Assembly: GCA_964542475.1 (NCBI GenBank)
Contig: CAZIUL010000011.1
Span: forward strand, 41,245 to 105,244
Length of the DNA: 64,000 bases
Origin: CAZIUL01 sp964542475
GTDB taxonomy: Bacteria; Planctomycetota; B15-G4; CAYZWU01
Direction: 5' to 3'
In this document: positions 44,351-53,025 of the stretch, in pieces
Numbering within the stretch: position 1 is the first letter of the stretch
Layout: each line of letters begins with the position of its first letter
Notes under the pieces: model-generated
Database searches by the model: none
What the model saw: the letters and a program-made list of their open reading frames with translations, nothing else
Told to the model about the DNA's origin: nothing
Translations under genes and position numbers: made by a program

Positions 44351-45517
44351 TTATTTCAGCCCGGACAGGACCTTTTTTAGCGCCTCTGCCGCGGCTTCCA
44401 GGTGCTCTGCCGTGTGTGCGGCTGACACGGAAAAACGCAGCCTGCACCTTCCATGCGGGACCGTGGGAGGGCGGATTCCCTGGCAAAAGATCCCCTCGTC
44501 GAGCATGCCTGCGCAGGCTGCCATCACCTTGTCCACCCCGGGCACGAGCACAGGGATAATGTGGTCACACCCGGAAGGCGCCTGCCCGATGTTTCTTTCA
44601 ATCCGTTCTCTAAGCGCGTCGCTGTTTTGCCTGAGCCGCTCCCTGAGGCTATCCCCTTCCAGCACAAGCTTGAGCGCTGCCGATGCGGCTGCCGCAAGAT
44701 GCGGTGGCGGCGCGGTGGTGTAGATGAAGCTCCTGGCCCGGTTGATGACCAGCTCGATAAGATCAGGTTCAGACGCTATGAACGCTCCCCCGACACCAAA
44801 ACCCTTGCCGAGCGTGCCGAGCACAAGATCCACCTCGTGTCCTGCGCCGCTTTCGGCGGCAATCCCTGCGCCGAGGGGACCGATCGCTGCCATTGCATGC
44901 GCTTCGTCAAGGTACAGCAGGAACTCCCGCACACGCCCCTTGAGTTTCAAGATCTCCACCAGGGGAGCCCTGTCACCCTCCATTGAGAAAAGCGATTCGG
45001 TCACAACGAGCACCCGGCTATCATCAGGCGCTGCTTCGAGCTCCTGTTCGAGCTTTGACACATTGTTGTGGGGGTATATCCTGCGCTCAGCGCCTGAGAG
45101 GCGAATGCCGTCGATCAGGCTCGCGTGGTTGAGCTCATCCGACAGGATCACGTCGCCCTTGCCCGCGAGCGCGGGAATCACACCGATGTTCGCCTGGTAT
45201 CCGCTCGGAAAGTACAGCGCCCTTTCCCTGTGTGTAAAAACGGCGAGCTCTTTTTCGAGCTCTTCGTGCGGCGTCATGTTGCCGCTGATCAGGCGGCTCG
45301 CACCGGAGCCCATCCCGTACTTTTGGAGAGAGTTTTCAGCAGCCCTGGCCAGCGCGGGGTGAGTCGCCAGCCCCAGCGTGTTGTTCCCTGAAAAGTTGAC
45401 GACCTCGCTCCCGTCAAGCGTAAACACAGCCTCCTGGGGGGTGGACACCGTACGCAGCTTCCGAAAAAGGCCTGTTTCCCTGATCTTTTCGATTTCGCTT
45501 TTCACGAGCCTCATCAC
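44351..45517 (-). CDS. bioF: 8-amino-7-oxononanoate synthase
   Basis: The 388-residue alpha-oxoamine synthase has VVNFSGNNTLGLATHPAL, GMGSGASRLISGNMTPHEELE, the PLP-stacking His in SDELNHASLIDGIRLS, the LYLDEAHAMAAIGPLG motif and the Schiff-base Lys in VLGTLGKGFGVGGAF. It condenses pimeloyl-ACP or -CoA with alanine. It overlaps bioB by 4 bases, so the two are translationally coupled. No bioC, bioH or bioW is in the cluster, so the pimeloyl source is encoded elsewhere. Confidence 0.95.
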   Translation of the reverse strand: MMRLVKSEIEKIRETGLFRKLRTVSTPQEAVFTLDGSEVVNFSGNNTLGLATHPALARAAENSLQKYGMGSGASRLISGNMTPHEELEKELAVFTHRERALYFPSGYQANIGVIPALAGKGDVILSDELNHASLIDGIRLSGAERRIYPHNNVSKLEQELEAAPDDSRVLVVTESLFSMEGDRAPLVEILKLKGRVREFLLYLDEAHAMAAIGPLGAGIAAESGAGHEVDLVLGTLGKGFGVGGAFIASEPDLIELVINRARSFIYTTAPPPHLAAAASAALKLVLEGDSLRERLRQNSDALRERIERNIGQAPSGCDHIIPVLVPGVDKVMAACAGMLDEGIFCQGIRPPTVPHGRCRLRFSVSAAHTAEHLEAAAEALKKVLSGLK

Positions 45518-46485
45518 ACACCACCACTCATGGGTTCAAGGCCCTGGTCACGGATCATCTTCAGGTCCAGGCCCATGCTGCGGCCCGATGTTGTCAGGTA
45601 GTCCCCAACCATGAGGCCGTTAGCTCCCGCCATGAAGATCCACGACTGGAGATCCCCGAGGTTCTTCTCCCTGCCCCCGCATATGTAGATGTCCTTATCC
45701 GGCATCATCAGCCGGTATACGGCGATTATTTTCAGGCACTCGATCGGCGTGAGCGGCCTTGTGTTCTCGATCGGCGTTCCAGGGATGGGGTTCAGGAAGT
45801 TCACGGGCACCGAACCCACCTCCAGGTCGATCAGGGTCCGTGCAAGCTCCACGCGCTGTGCATCGGTTTCGCCCAGGCCGAACAGCCCTCCCGAGCACAC
45901 CGAAAGCCCGGCCGCGTGCGCGGCCTCGACCGCCTTGACGTCTTCATCGTATGCATGGGTCGTGCAGATGTCGGGAAAATGCGAACGGGCTGTCTCCAGG
46001 TTGTGATGGTACTTCACGAGGCCCGCGCTTTTGAAGCGCTCAAGCACCTCTTCCGGCAGAACTCCAAGTGATGCGCATCTCGAAACAAGCCCTTCATCCT
46101 TCAGCAGTGAAAGCGCCCTGCAAACGGTTTCGATCTCCTTTTCGGAGCGCATGCTTTTTCCCGAGGTAACGATCGAGTACTCGGCAACGCCGTCTTTTGC
46201 GAGCTCCCGGCCGCGTTTTACGATCTGTTCGGCCGCTACAAGCGGATACTCGTCCACCACGGCCTTGCTGTGCCGTGCTGATTGCGCGCAGAAAACGCAG
46301 TCCTCTGAACAGCGGCCGCTTTTTGCGTTGATTATGCCGCAGAGACGCACCTTCTCTCCCTTGTTTCTCAGCCTGCATGCACCGGCGCGGGCCATGAGCC
46401 TGTAAAAATCCTCGCCTTTGCACGCGAGAAGGTCTATTGCCTCGTCAGTGCTGATCAACGCCTTTTTGTCCGATGGGTCCGGCAT
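45514..46485 (-). CDS. bioB: Biotin synthase (radical SAM)
   Basis: The 323-residue protein has the radical-SAM cluster motif GRCSEDCVFCAQS, followed by YSIVTSGKSM and HHNLETARSHFPDICTTH, which matches the BioB YNHNLDTS region. GLFGLGETDAQRVELA and NFLNPIPGTPIEN follow. It inserts sulfur into dethiobiotin. It is the first gene of the operon, with a 172-base divergent spacer to the gene at 46658. No BirA-type TTGTAAACC operator is visible upstream. Confidence 0.95.
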   Translation of the reverse strand: MPDPSDKKALISTDEAIDLLACKGEDFYRLMARAGACRLRNKGEKVRLCGIINAKSGRCSEDCVFCAQSARHSKAVVDEYPLVAAEQIVKRGRELAKDGVAEYSIVTSGKSMRSEKEIETVCRALSLLKDEGLVSRCASLGVLPEEVLERFKSAGLVKYHHNLETARSHFPDICTTHAYDEDVKAVEAAHAAGLSVCSGGLFGLGETDAQRVELARTLIDLEVGSVPVNFLNPIPGTPIENTRPLTPIECLKIIAVYRLMMPDKDIYICGGREKNLGDLQSWIFMAGANGLMVGDYLTTSGRSMGLDLKMIRDQGLEPMSGGV

Positions 46486-46593
46486 TTTTTCGTGAACACC
46501 TCTGTTACATTCGCTTAAAACCGCCTGTCTCGCTTAATTGGTCATAGCCCGCTTATTTTAACGCAAACAGCTTTGGGCTGCAGCGTGTTCATG

Positions 46594-46616
46594 GTATAAA
46601 ATGCCCCTTTTTATAC
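46594..46616. promoter_or_regulatory. Perfect 8-bp inverted repeat between bioB and divergent gene
   Basis: GTATAAAA and TTTTATAC are perfect complements separated by 7 bases. The site lies 109 bases upstream of bioB and 42 upstream of the divergent gene. It resembles the TTATAC-G-GTATAA site at 153-165. It could be an operator or overlapping promoters; no factor can be named. Confidence 0.35.
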
Positions 46617-46657
46617 AAAACGCAAGAACGCGCCGGATCCGCAGGAACGGAGAAATC

Positions 46658-48241
46658 ATGAGCGACAAAGAACCACGTAAAACACTAAACCTGAGCGAGG
46701 GGCAGTTAAACCCTCTGGAAGCCTGCTTCAGGCGGATTCTGCGCTTTCTCTTGTACCAGCTGGATGATGAGTTCAGGCTGATGCCTTATCCCGAATCCAA
46801 CTGGCCCGCCCTCAACTGCTCGCTGATCAGCCTGTTGAAGGCATCCGACGATCGCGCGTTCGAGATGATCAACCAGGGCATGCTTCACTCGGTGATAAAG
46901 TCCGAGGCCCATCTCAACCCATACACTGCCGCGGCAATGACAACGGTTGGCATGACAAAAAACAAGCTCTTCGAAGAGGTTCTGGAGGCGATGCGTGATG
47001 AGGCTGACGGCAGCGGCCCGGTCACGTTCGGCTCGAAGATCCTCGGTATGGGCCCTCTTCACGCCACGCTCTGGAACCTGAAGCTCCTCATCGACTCGGA
47101 CAGGGTCAACGATCATGCTAGTCTTGTGGAGCCGGGGCTCGAACATCTGGAAAAAAGCACGGAAGAGATCTTTGATGCCACACCGGACATTGCAGCCTGC
47201 ACGATGAGGGTCGCGGTCATGTTGCCAGGGTGTAAAAACTCACTGCCATTGGCCAGGCAATGCCTCGACAACCTGATAGAGCGGCAGAACGAAAACGGGT
47301 GCTGGAACGATGATCCTGCGGGCCTTGGGATCGGCGCTGTCGTGGCAGGAGCCTTGATCGACGTGGTGCCTGAACTGGGTGATGACGCGGCTGTTGCCGC
47401 TTCGAAATGGATCGTTGGCGCGTACGGGCTGGATTCCGATGAAAAGGAAACGCCCGAATGGCCCAAAGCTTTCATCGAATGCAGGGACAAGGTGGAGCAA
47501 CCGGAGCTGTGGATAAAGAGCTGGATAGATGCGGCAATTGCCGGCGCGCGATGCCTTTCGGTGCTGAGGCCGGACCACAACACACCGGCCTTCCTGCTGG
47601 GTATGTCGGTTCCACAGGACAACATGCTCGTAAGGGCGCAGGAGATGATCCAGCTCGCGGTGCCGTACCTTCCTCCGATCGAGAAGATCAAGCAGAGGGC
47701 CGCCCTTCTGGGTCAGTTCTGGGGAAGCGGCGCGCCTCTGGAAAAAAGCGTCTACACGATGTGCGGTGCAGACAAGCCGCCAAAGTCACGCGGCCGGATC
47801 ATCGGGGCGATAACAGAATCGCTCTGGAAACACGAGCTCACGGGAAGGCACCTGGAAGAGGGAGGCATGGCGCACATGCCGGATCCCTGGGAAAACGCGG
47901 CTCTTTACATGACCGGGTGCAGACACGGAATCGCGCTCTTCGAAAGCAGGCCGGGAAAGGGCGGGGGCGAAGGTGCGGGAAGCCCGGCCTCACCTGAACT
48001 GATCTTCCAGATCGGGTTCATGCGTGGTCAGGGCGCGGATATCCTGATCCTCTGGGACAAGGCAGGCGGCGAGGATGCCGCGGGGAAAATCCCCGGGGTT
48101 GTGGCACCGATAAACGGTATTACAGCATACGGATTCGACGCCGGAGAAGAAGGCATTGCAGGGATCGAACAGGCGGTCGAGAAGTGGGCCGCATCGCTTG
48201 TCAAGGGCGAGGAAGTGAAAAAAAGAGGCTCCAGGAAATAA
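46658..48241 (+). CDS. Hypothetical alpha-helical protein
   Basis: The protein has 527 residues from the ATG of MSDKEPRKTL, preceded by CGGAGAAATC. It has no signal peptide. Segments such as LPLARQCLDNLIERQNENGC and WNDDPAGLGIGAVVAGALID recall the QW-like repeats of alpha/alpha-toroid prenyltransferases and terpene cyclases, but no catalytic motif (DxDD or zinc site) is evident. The C-terminal part has GADILILWDKAGGEDAAGKI. I do not recognise a family. It is divergent from the biotin operon, with a shared palindrome in the spacer. Confidence 0.55.
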   Translation: MSDKEPRKTLNLSEGQLNPLEACFRRILRFLLYQLDDEFRLMPYPESNWPALNCSLISLLKASDDRAFEMINQGMLHSVIKSEAHLNPYTAAAMTTVGMTKNKLFEEVLEAMRDEADGSGPVTFGSKILGMGPLHATLWNLKLLIDSDRVNDHASLVEPGLEHLEKSTEEIFDATPDIAACTMRVAVMLPGCKNSLPLARQCLDNLIERQNENGCWNDDPAGLGIGAVVAGALIDVVPELGDDAAVAASKWIVGAYGLDSDEKETPEWPKAFIECRDKVEQPELWIKSWIDAAIAGARCLSVLRPDHNTPAFLLGMSVPQDNMLVRAQEMIQLAVPYLPPIEKIKQRAALLGQFWGSGAPLEKSVYTMCGADKPPKSRGRIIGAITESLWKHELTGRHLEEGGMAHMPDPWENAALYMTGCRHGIALFESRPGKGGGEGAGSPASPELIFQIGFMRGQGADILILWDKAGGEDAAGKIPGVVAPINGITAYGFDAGEEGIAGIEQAVEKWAASLVKGEEVKKRGSRK

Positions 48242-48344
48242 TTCGGGGAATTAACCGGCACAAGGAAGGATTTTATTGTTAATAATTAATTGTTAATCGT
48301 TTAGCAACACCCAACCGCGCAATCAAAAACAATTATTATCCGAG

Positions 48345-48374
48345 TTAATCCGTGTCCATCCGTGGTTCTCTTTT
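48345..48374. repeat. Shared intergenic block TCCGTGTCCATCCGTGGTTC
   Basis: This 26-30 base block also occurs at 37852-37880, in the same orientation. Here it lies in the 324-base AT-rich spacer before the selenoprotein gene. Apart from it and A/T-rich promoter-like sequence, I see nothing else in 48242-48565. Confidence 0.65.
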
Positions 48375-48565
48375 CTTCCTCTGCCTCTTCCTACAGCTTA
48401 CAGCCTTCTTGGCCTTCCCAAAACAACAGGACCCGACAATTCCCACCATTTTTGTGTATTTTGTTTGTATTATCAATCTTGTCTGTTATAATCTTTCATA
48501 TTCATTAGTTGAAGCCAAGGTTCTATCTATCGTTTGTTTACACAACAGGTAAGGAGTCAAAAAAA

Positions 48566-49744
48566 ATGAACAGGAAGAGGCTGCTGTTCGGATCATTGAT
48601 CCTCATTTTCGGGGCTGTTGCCTTGTCCGGTTTCAGCACGGCCGGTGCTGCTGACAGGGAAACCCACCAGGTTCTCGCCGAGTTCGGCACGACAAGCACA
48701 TGAAGCTCGTGCGGAACAGCACATGGTGTGCTGAAAAATTTATATAACACCGGATCCTACCCCTTTAACTTCATAGTGTTCGACTACACACACAACAAAA
48801 AAGCCCAGAACTACCTGTCAGGGACATACAACCTTTACTGGGTGCCTTCTCTTTACTGGGACGGCGGGTTTATCGTGCAGATCGGATCCTCGGGTATTTC
48901 CACCAACATCAACTTATGCAAGGACAGAACGGTAGCTGACATAGAAGCTGACGTGGATGTCATCTGGCGCGGCAACGCCACAATGGACATCTCGGTTTTC
49001 GTTGTAAACAACCATAGAAAGTATGACGGTTACCTCAGGGTCTACGTCACAGAGACCGAATCGTCTATGAACTGGAAGGACTACTATGGGAAGCTTTACG
49101 CATTCCCGTTTCTGGATTTTGCAATGAACGGGATCGTGTCTATCCCTGCCAGTGGAGGAACATATGAGACAACGCTCAACTGGAACGGAAACCTCCACAA
49201 CGATGGTTACGGCCACACGTTCGGCGGGATCACGCCTGACAACGTAACGGTGTTCGTTGCGCTGTTCGACGAAGAGGACCATCTGATGTACTCCAACCCG
49301 CCCAGCGGGGCACCGTTCCAGGCTCACTACCTGGATGAGCTCGTGAGCGCCGAGCCGGTATTTCTGGCGACGGACACGGACGCGCTCTCCGAAACCGGCG
49401 GAACGGTCGAATTCGATGTTTCTCCCGGTGTAGAATATGCCAACCGCAAATACTTCCTCCTGGGAAGCGTAACTGGAACCGAACCGGGATTTCCCCTTCC
49501 GGGCGGTAATACGCTGCCTTTGAACTGGGATCTGTTCACAGGGATGACGTTCAAGTACGCCAATACTCCTATTTTCGTGGATTTTTACGGGACATTGAAC
49601 GCATCAGGCCAGGCATCGGCAACGTTCGACAGCTTGGGCCCCCTGCCCCCGGGTTTTGTCGGCACGAAGATTTACTTCGCCTACCTGCTGTACAGCCCCT
49701 TTGACTTCGTATCGAACCCCGTGGAGATTGAAGTCGTTCCGTAA
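48566..49744 (+). CDS. Secreted thioredoxin-fold selenoprotein (in-frame UGA at codon 46)
   Basis: Reading TGA at 48701-48703 as selenocysteine gives one 392-residue protein. It starts at an ATG with AAGGAG 9 bases upstream and a signal peptide of about 29 residues ending TAGAA. The mature start VLAEFGTTST-U-SSCGTAHGVLKNLYN aligns with thioredoxin-like sequences of the form EFGTATWCPYCPTAHEAL. U replaces the first Cys of CxxC, giving UxxC. The fold continues with FNFIVFDYTHNKKAQNYL and a cis-Pro-like VPSLYWDGGF. About residues 270-390 form a beta-rich domain ending SNPVEIEVVP. A SECIS-like hairpin follows the UGA. Without Sec, only a 338-residue fragment lacking the signal peptide would be annotated. 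It is probably a periplasmic or extracellular redox enzyme. Confidence 0.8.
48704..48733 (+). promoter_or_regulatory. Candidate bacterial SECIS element
   Basis: CAGCAC (48717-48722) and GTGCTG (48728-48733) form a perfect 6-bp stem with loop ATGGT. The loop begins 19 bases after the UGA. Bacterial SECIS hairpins lie directly after the Sec codon, with a small G-containing apical loop at roughly this distance. SelB binding is inferred. Confidence 0.65.
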
Positions 49745-49768
49745 AAACGGACGACATACCACACTTTC

Positions 49769-49807
49769 AAAACCCGCATCCTCCCGGCAGGATGCGGGTT
49801 TTTTTTA
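49769..49807 (+). terminator. Rho-independent terminator after the selenoprotein gene
   Basis: AACCCGCATCCT and AGGATGCGGGTT pair perfectly around CCCGGC, followed by eight T. It starts about 25 bases after the stop codon. Confidence 0.92.
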
Positions 49808-49821
49808 AGGGAAAAACCGGA

Positions 49822-49850
49822 GGGCAACCACAGGGGGTTGCACCTACACG
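49822..49850. repeat. GTAGGTGCAACC-type palindrome
   Basis: GGGCAACCACAGGGGGTTGC continues as ACCTAC, an imperfect palindrome of the same family as those at 34986 and 42214. The short plus-strand reading frame after it (to 50051) has no ribosome-binding site. Confidence 0.6.
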
Positions 49851-50032
49851 ATGAATGTAAACATTCCGTCAGCCGTGTGTAACCTCGAGCAGACCTGGCT
49901 GGAGGTTTCGAGGATCGAGATCGTGTCCGAAAAGATCTCCCGGCCGTACAGAATCGCATTCGTCGCGGACCTGGACAGCTGGAGAAGCCTGAAAGACGAT
50001 CTCAACATCGTTCTCAGAGAAGCCGGCCGGAC

Positions 50033-51458
50033 CTACTCCGCCGTGACCTGATGCATATGGATATCCCGCTGCGGGAAAGGGATTGAAACCCCATCTTTGT
50101 CAAAACGCTCTTTTACGCTGCGAGTGACATCCCAGTACACGGTCCAGTAGTCCGACACATTCGTCCACGGCCGGCAGATGAAGTTGACCGACGAATCGGC
50201 AAGCTCGTGAACGCGGACAACATACTCGGGGGATTTGAGCACGAGATCGTGCTTGGAAAGGATCTCCTCGAGAATCTTCTGCGCTTTTTCGATATTGTCC
50301 GAGTAACCGATTCCGAACACCATGTCGACGCGGCGGATTTTGGCTGCCGTTGAGTTGGTGATCACACTTCCCCAGACCGAGTTGTTCGGAACGATGATGA
50401 TCTTGTTGTCAAAGCTCTTTATCGTTGTACTGACCAGGTTCATCGAGTGCACCTTGCCTGACGAACCCGCAACCTCCACGATGTCGCCCACATCGAATGG
50501 GCGGTTGAGCAGGATCATGATGCCGTTCGCCAGGTTGCCCAACGAATCCTGAAGGGCGAAAGCGACGATGAAACCGGCGGCGCCGATCACCGCCATGATG
50601 GGACCCAGTTGGAATCCGAGCGCGGAAAGAGCAATGATGAAACCGATCAGGAGCACGACGCGCCTGACCATCTTGATGAGGAACTCCTGGATCAGGACGG
50701 ACAGTTTTTTGCTAAAGACTTTCGAGTGCAGGAAGGTCTTCTTCATCAAAAAACCGGCGATGCCGGCCAGGATCCAGAAAACCACCATCGTTGCAATGAA
50801 TAAGCTGATGTTCTTCAGCCAGCGCATTCCGCCTTCCTTGGACTTCAACCAACCCTTCAGGCTGTGCAACGTGGACTTGAGGTCAAACCATTCGATTTGA
50901 ACGTTGGATACAGAGTTGAGGTATTTCCTGTATTCATCGATATCGCCGGAGGTCAAACCATTCGATTTGAACGTTGGATACAGAGTTGAGGTATTTCCTG
51001 TATTCATCGATATCGCCGCCCTTGGATTCAAGTTCCTTGAGAACGACATTCATGCGATCGATCAGCGCCGTACGTTCCGTACGAAGCTGAGTAAGGAGGT
51101 CCAGGAGCAGGATCTTCGATTCTTCCTTGCTTTCCACCGCGTCTTTGGCATCCTCGGTTTTTTCAGCTATCTCCTCCGCTTTATCAATCTCCTCGTTTTG
51201 GTGCTTTATCTTTATCTCGGTCAAGCCGACGTCTTGCGCCTTTTGTTTGACCAGCTCTTGCCATGCTTCGACCTCGATTATGAGTTCTTTCTTTTCCATT
51301 GGCCGAACAAGAGCGTTGAGCTGGTCGACCGGAATCGCAGGGTCTTCCGTGGTGGTAGCATGTCCGGTGTCTACTGCCTCTTGACAAACAACCAAACCGA
51401 CCGTAGCAAGGAAAGAAATGCTGAGGAAGATCGATAGATAAATAGGTTTTGCTTTCAT
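50033..51458 (-). pseudogene. MscS-family mechanosensitive channel, split by a 70-bp tandem duplication
   Basis: The 5' part (from ATG 51456-51458) encodes a signal peptide (MKAKPIYLSIFLSISFLA) and a coiled-coil periplasmic region. The 3' part encodes membrane helices and the MscS core: IGAAGFIVAFALQDSLGNLANG (pore helix), RPFDVGDIVEV, and a C-terminal beta domain with IIIVPNNSVWGSVITNST. The parts are in different frames because 70 bases are duplicated at 50879-51018. Removing one copy leaves 1356 bases, exactly 452 codons, so an intact 451-residue channel is restored. Either this is a real loss-of-function duplication or an assembly error; I favour the latter. The protein would protect against osmotic downshock. 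Confidence 0.85.
50879..51018. repeat. Perfect 70-bp tandem duplication inside the mscS-type gene
   Basis: 50879-50948 is repeated exactly at 50949-51018, with GAGGTCAAACCATTCGATTT at the start of both. Seventy is not a multiple of 3, so the frame shifts. The exact adjacency and identity resemble an uncollapsed contig overlap. Confidence 0.95.
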
Positions 51459-51634
51459 CGTATTTTCAATATCCTTTGTAAATAGTACATAAACGGTGAT
51501 CAACCCTGTGGGGGTTCTCTCATACCATATTTATGCAAAGTACGATTAGAAATAAATTGTGTCTTTATCCTGCATTTTTTATGAATGCCTCGAAATAATA
51601 ATCTCCAACAAGCGCGCTGGAGGAGAAAAAACCG

Positions 51635-52609
51635 GTGGACTTTCCGAACACAGGAGGCGAAATCTCTCTTCTGGTACTGCCCCTTTTCACTCTCGTAATC
51701 TCCTTTTTTGCGTCCATGGGAGGGCTCTCAGGCGCTTTTCTGCTGCTTCCGTTCCAGGTCAGCGTGCTCGGCATTACAGGCCCGGCCGCAAGCTCGACCA
51801 ACCTGCTTTACAACATCGTGGCAATCCCTGGCGGTGCATACCGCTACATAAGGGATGGGCGCATGTACTGGCCGCTTTTTACGATCATCTCAGCAGGCAC
51901 TCTGCCGGGAATCATAACCGGTACCGTGCTACGCGTCAGTGTTTTTCACGATCCGGGGCCTTTCAAATTCTTCGTGGGCCTGGTGCTCCTCTGTATCGGT
52001 GTCCGCCTTCTCCTGAGCGCGCTTGGAAGAGCTGACAGGGCCGGGAAAAAAGCCGGAAGCCATGAAGCCGGTGTAGGAGGGAATACCCTGCATGGCGGGC
52101 CGGGAGCGGAGACGCGGACCGCGCCTCCCGCTGCAACCCGGGTCGAAACCAGAAAGCTTTCCTTGAACTCTATCGAGTACTCATTCTGCGGCGAGGTTTT
52201 ATCATTCAACCCGGTCGTTCTCACGGCGGTCTCCTTTTTTGTGGGGATCATCGGCGGCATCTATGGAATCGGCGGCGGCGCAATCATCGGCCCCTTGCTC
52301 GTGACCGTGTTCCGCCTTTCCATCTTCACGGTGACCGGGGCCAACCTGCTGGCAACCCTTGCATGTTCCGTCACCGGTGTCCTCTCCTACACATTGGTCG
52401 CCCCGCGGTTCGCTGAAACCGGAGGTGCTGTTGCACCGGACTGGAAGCTCGGTTTGCTGTTCGGCCTGGGAGGGCTGGTGGGAACCTATTTCGGAGCCAT
52501 GTGTCAGAAATATGTGCCGGCCAGGGCTGTGAAACTAATCCTGGCCGCCTGCATCTTCATCCCTGCTGTCGGATACATAGCCGGCTTCATTACCGGGCTG
52601 ACCGATTGA
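51635..52609 (+). CDS. TauE/SafE-family membrane transporter (sulfite exporter-like)
   Basis: The protein has 324 residues from a GTG codon with GGAGGAG about 9 bases upstream. It is polytopic with about eight helices. Two inverted-repeat signature regions are present: FFASMGGLSGAFLLLPFQVS near the start, and FFVGIIGGIYGIGGGAIIGP in the second half. A soluble loop (about 135-180, rich in Gly, Arg and Ala) separates them and is longer than usual. Members export sulfite, sulfonates or other organic anions; this substrate is unknown. It stands alone, upstream of the palindromic repeat element. Confidence 0.85.
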   Translation: MDFPNTGGEISLLVLPLFTLVISFFASMGGLSGAFLLLPFQVSVLGITGPAASSTNLLYNIVAIPGGAYRYIRDGRMYWPLFTIISAGTLPGIITGTVLRVSVFHDPGPFKFFVGLVLLCIGVRLLLSALGRADRAGKKAGSHEAGVGGNTLHGGPGAETRTAPPAATRVETRKLSLNSIEYSFCGEVLSFNPVVLTAVSFFVGIIGGIYGIGGGAIIGPLLVTVFRLSIFTVTGANLLATLACSVTGVLSYTLVAPRFAETGGAVAPDWKLGLLFGLGGLVGTYFGAMCQKYVPARAVKLILAACIFIPAVGYIAGFITGLTD

Positions 52610-52639
52610 CCGTAGCTGCCGGAGCCGGTATGATTTCCG

Positions 52640-52996
52640 TTAACCCGCTTATTTCATACTCTTCGTCGCGAGGTAGCTGTAAACTGTGATGTGGCAAGGC
52701 GCATGTCAGGAGACGACCGCAGGCCTGTTCTTATAGCCTGCTTGTTTCATACTCTTCGTCGCGAGGTGCCGTAAACTGTGATGTGGCAAGGCGCATGTCA
52801 GGAGACGACCGCAGGCCTGTTCTTACAGGTTGAGGATCGTCTCCTGACATGAAACGCAGCCACAGTGCAGTTTACAGTGCCGCAGCAGAAGAGGAGGAAA
52901 TATGCGGGCTTGGTTGAGGATCGTCTCCCGGCATGAAACACAGCCACAGTGCAGTTTACAGTGCCGCAGCAGAAGAGGATGAAATATACGGGTTAA
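52640..52996. repeat. Nested palindromic element with duplicated arms (L-L-R-R)
   Basis: Two left arms (about 52642-52733 and 52735-52825) are followed by two right arms (52826-52912 and 52913-52996). Each right arm is an imperfect reverse complement of a left arm. The outer ends are perfect inverted repeats, TTAACCCG (52640) and CGGGTTAA (52989-52996). The arms match the single-arm copy at 3818-3992. The whole could fold as one nested hairpin of about 350 bases or as alternative hairpins. Its right edge runs into the leader of the sulfatase-like gene and creates a spurious upstream reading frame. No transposase is inside. Confidence 0.8.
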
Positions 52997-53025
52997 GTTG
53001 GGGAACAGAAGCTTGGAGGCCCGGA

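Noticed and set aside
48728..49744. Separate 338-codon gene starting at a GTG after the UGA
   Set aside because: No ribosome-binding site, its start lies within the SECIS-like stem, and it would lack the signal peptide and half of the redox motif; the UGA read-through gene explains all the data.
49851..50051. 66-codon plus-strand frame with RPYRIAFVADLDSW, slightly like a metallophosphoesterase start
   Set aside because: No ribosome-binding site, begins in a palindromic repeat, overlaps the end of the MscS gene, and is too short to support a fold; at most a gene relic.
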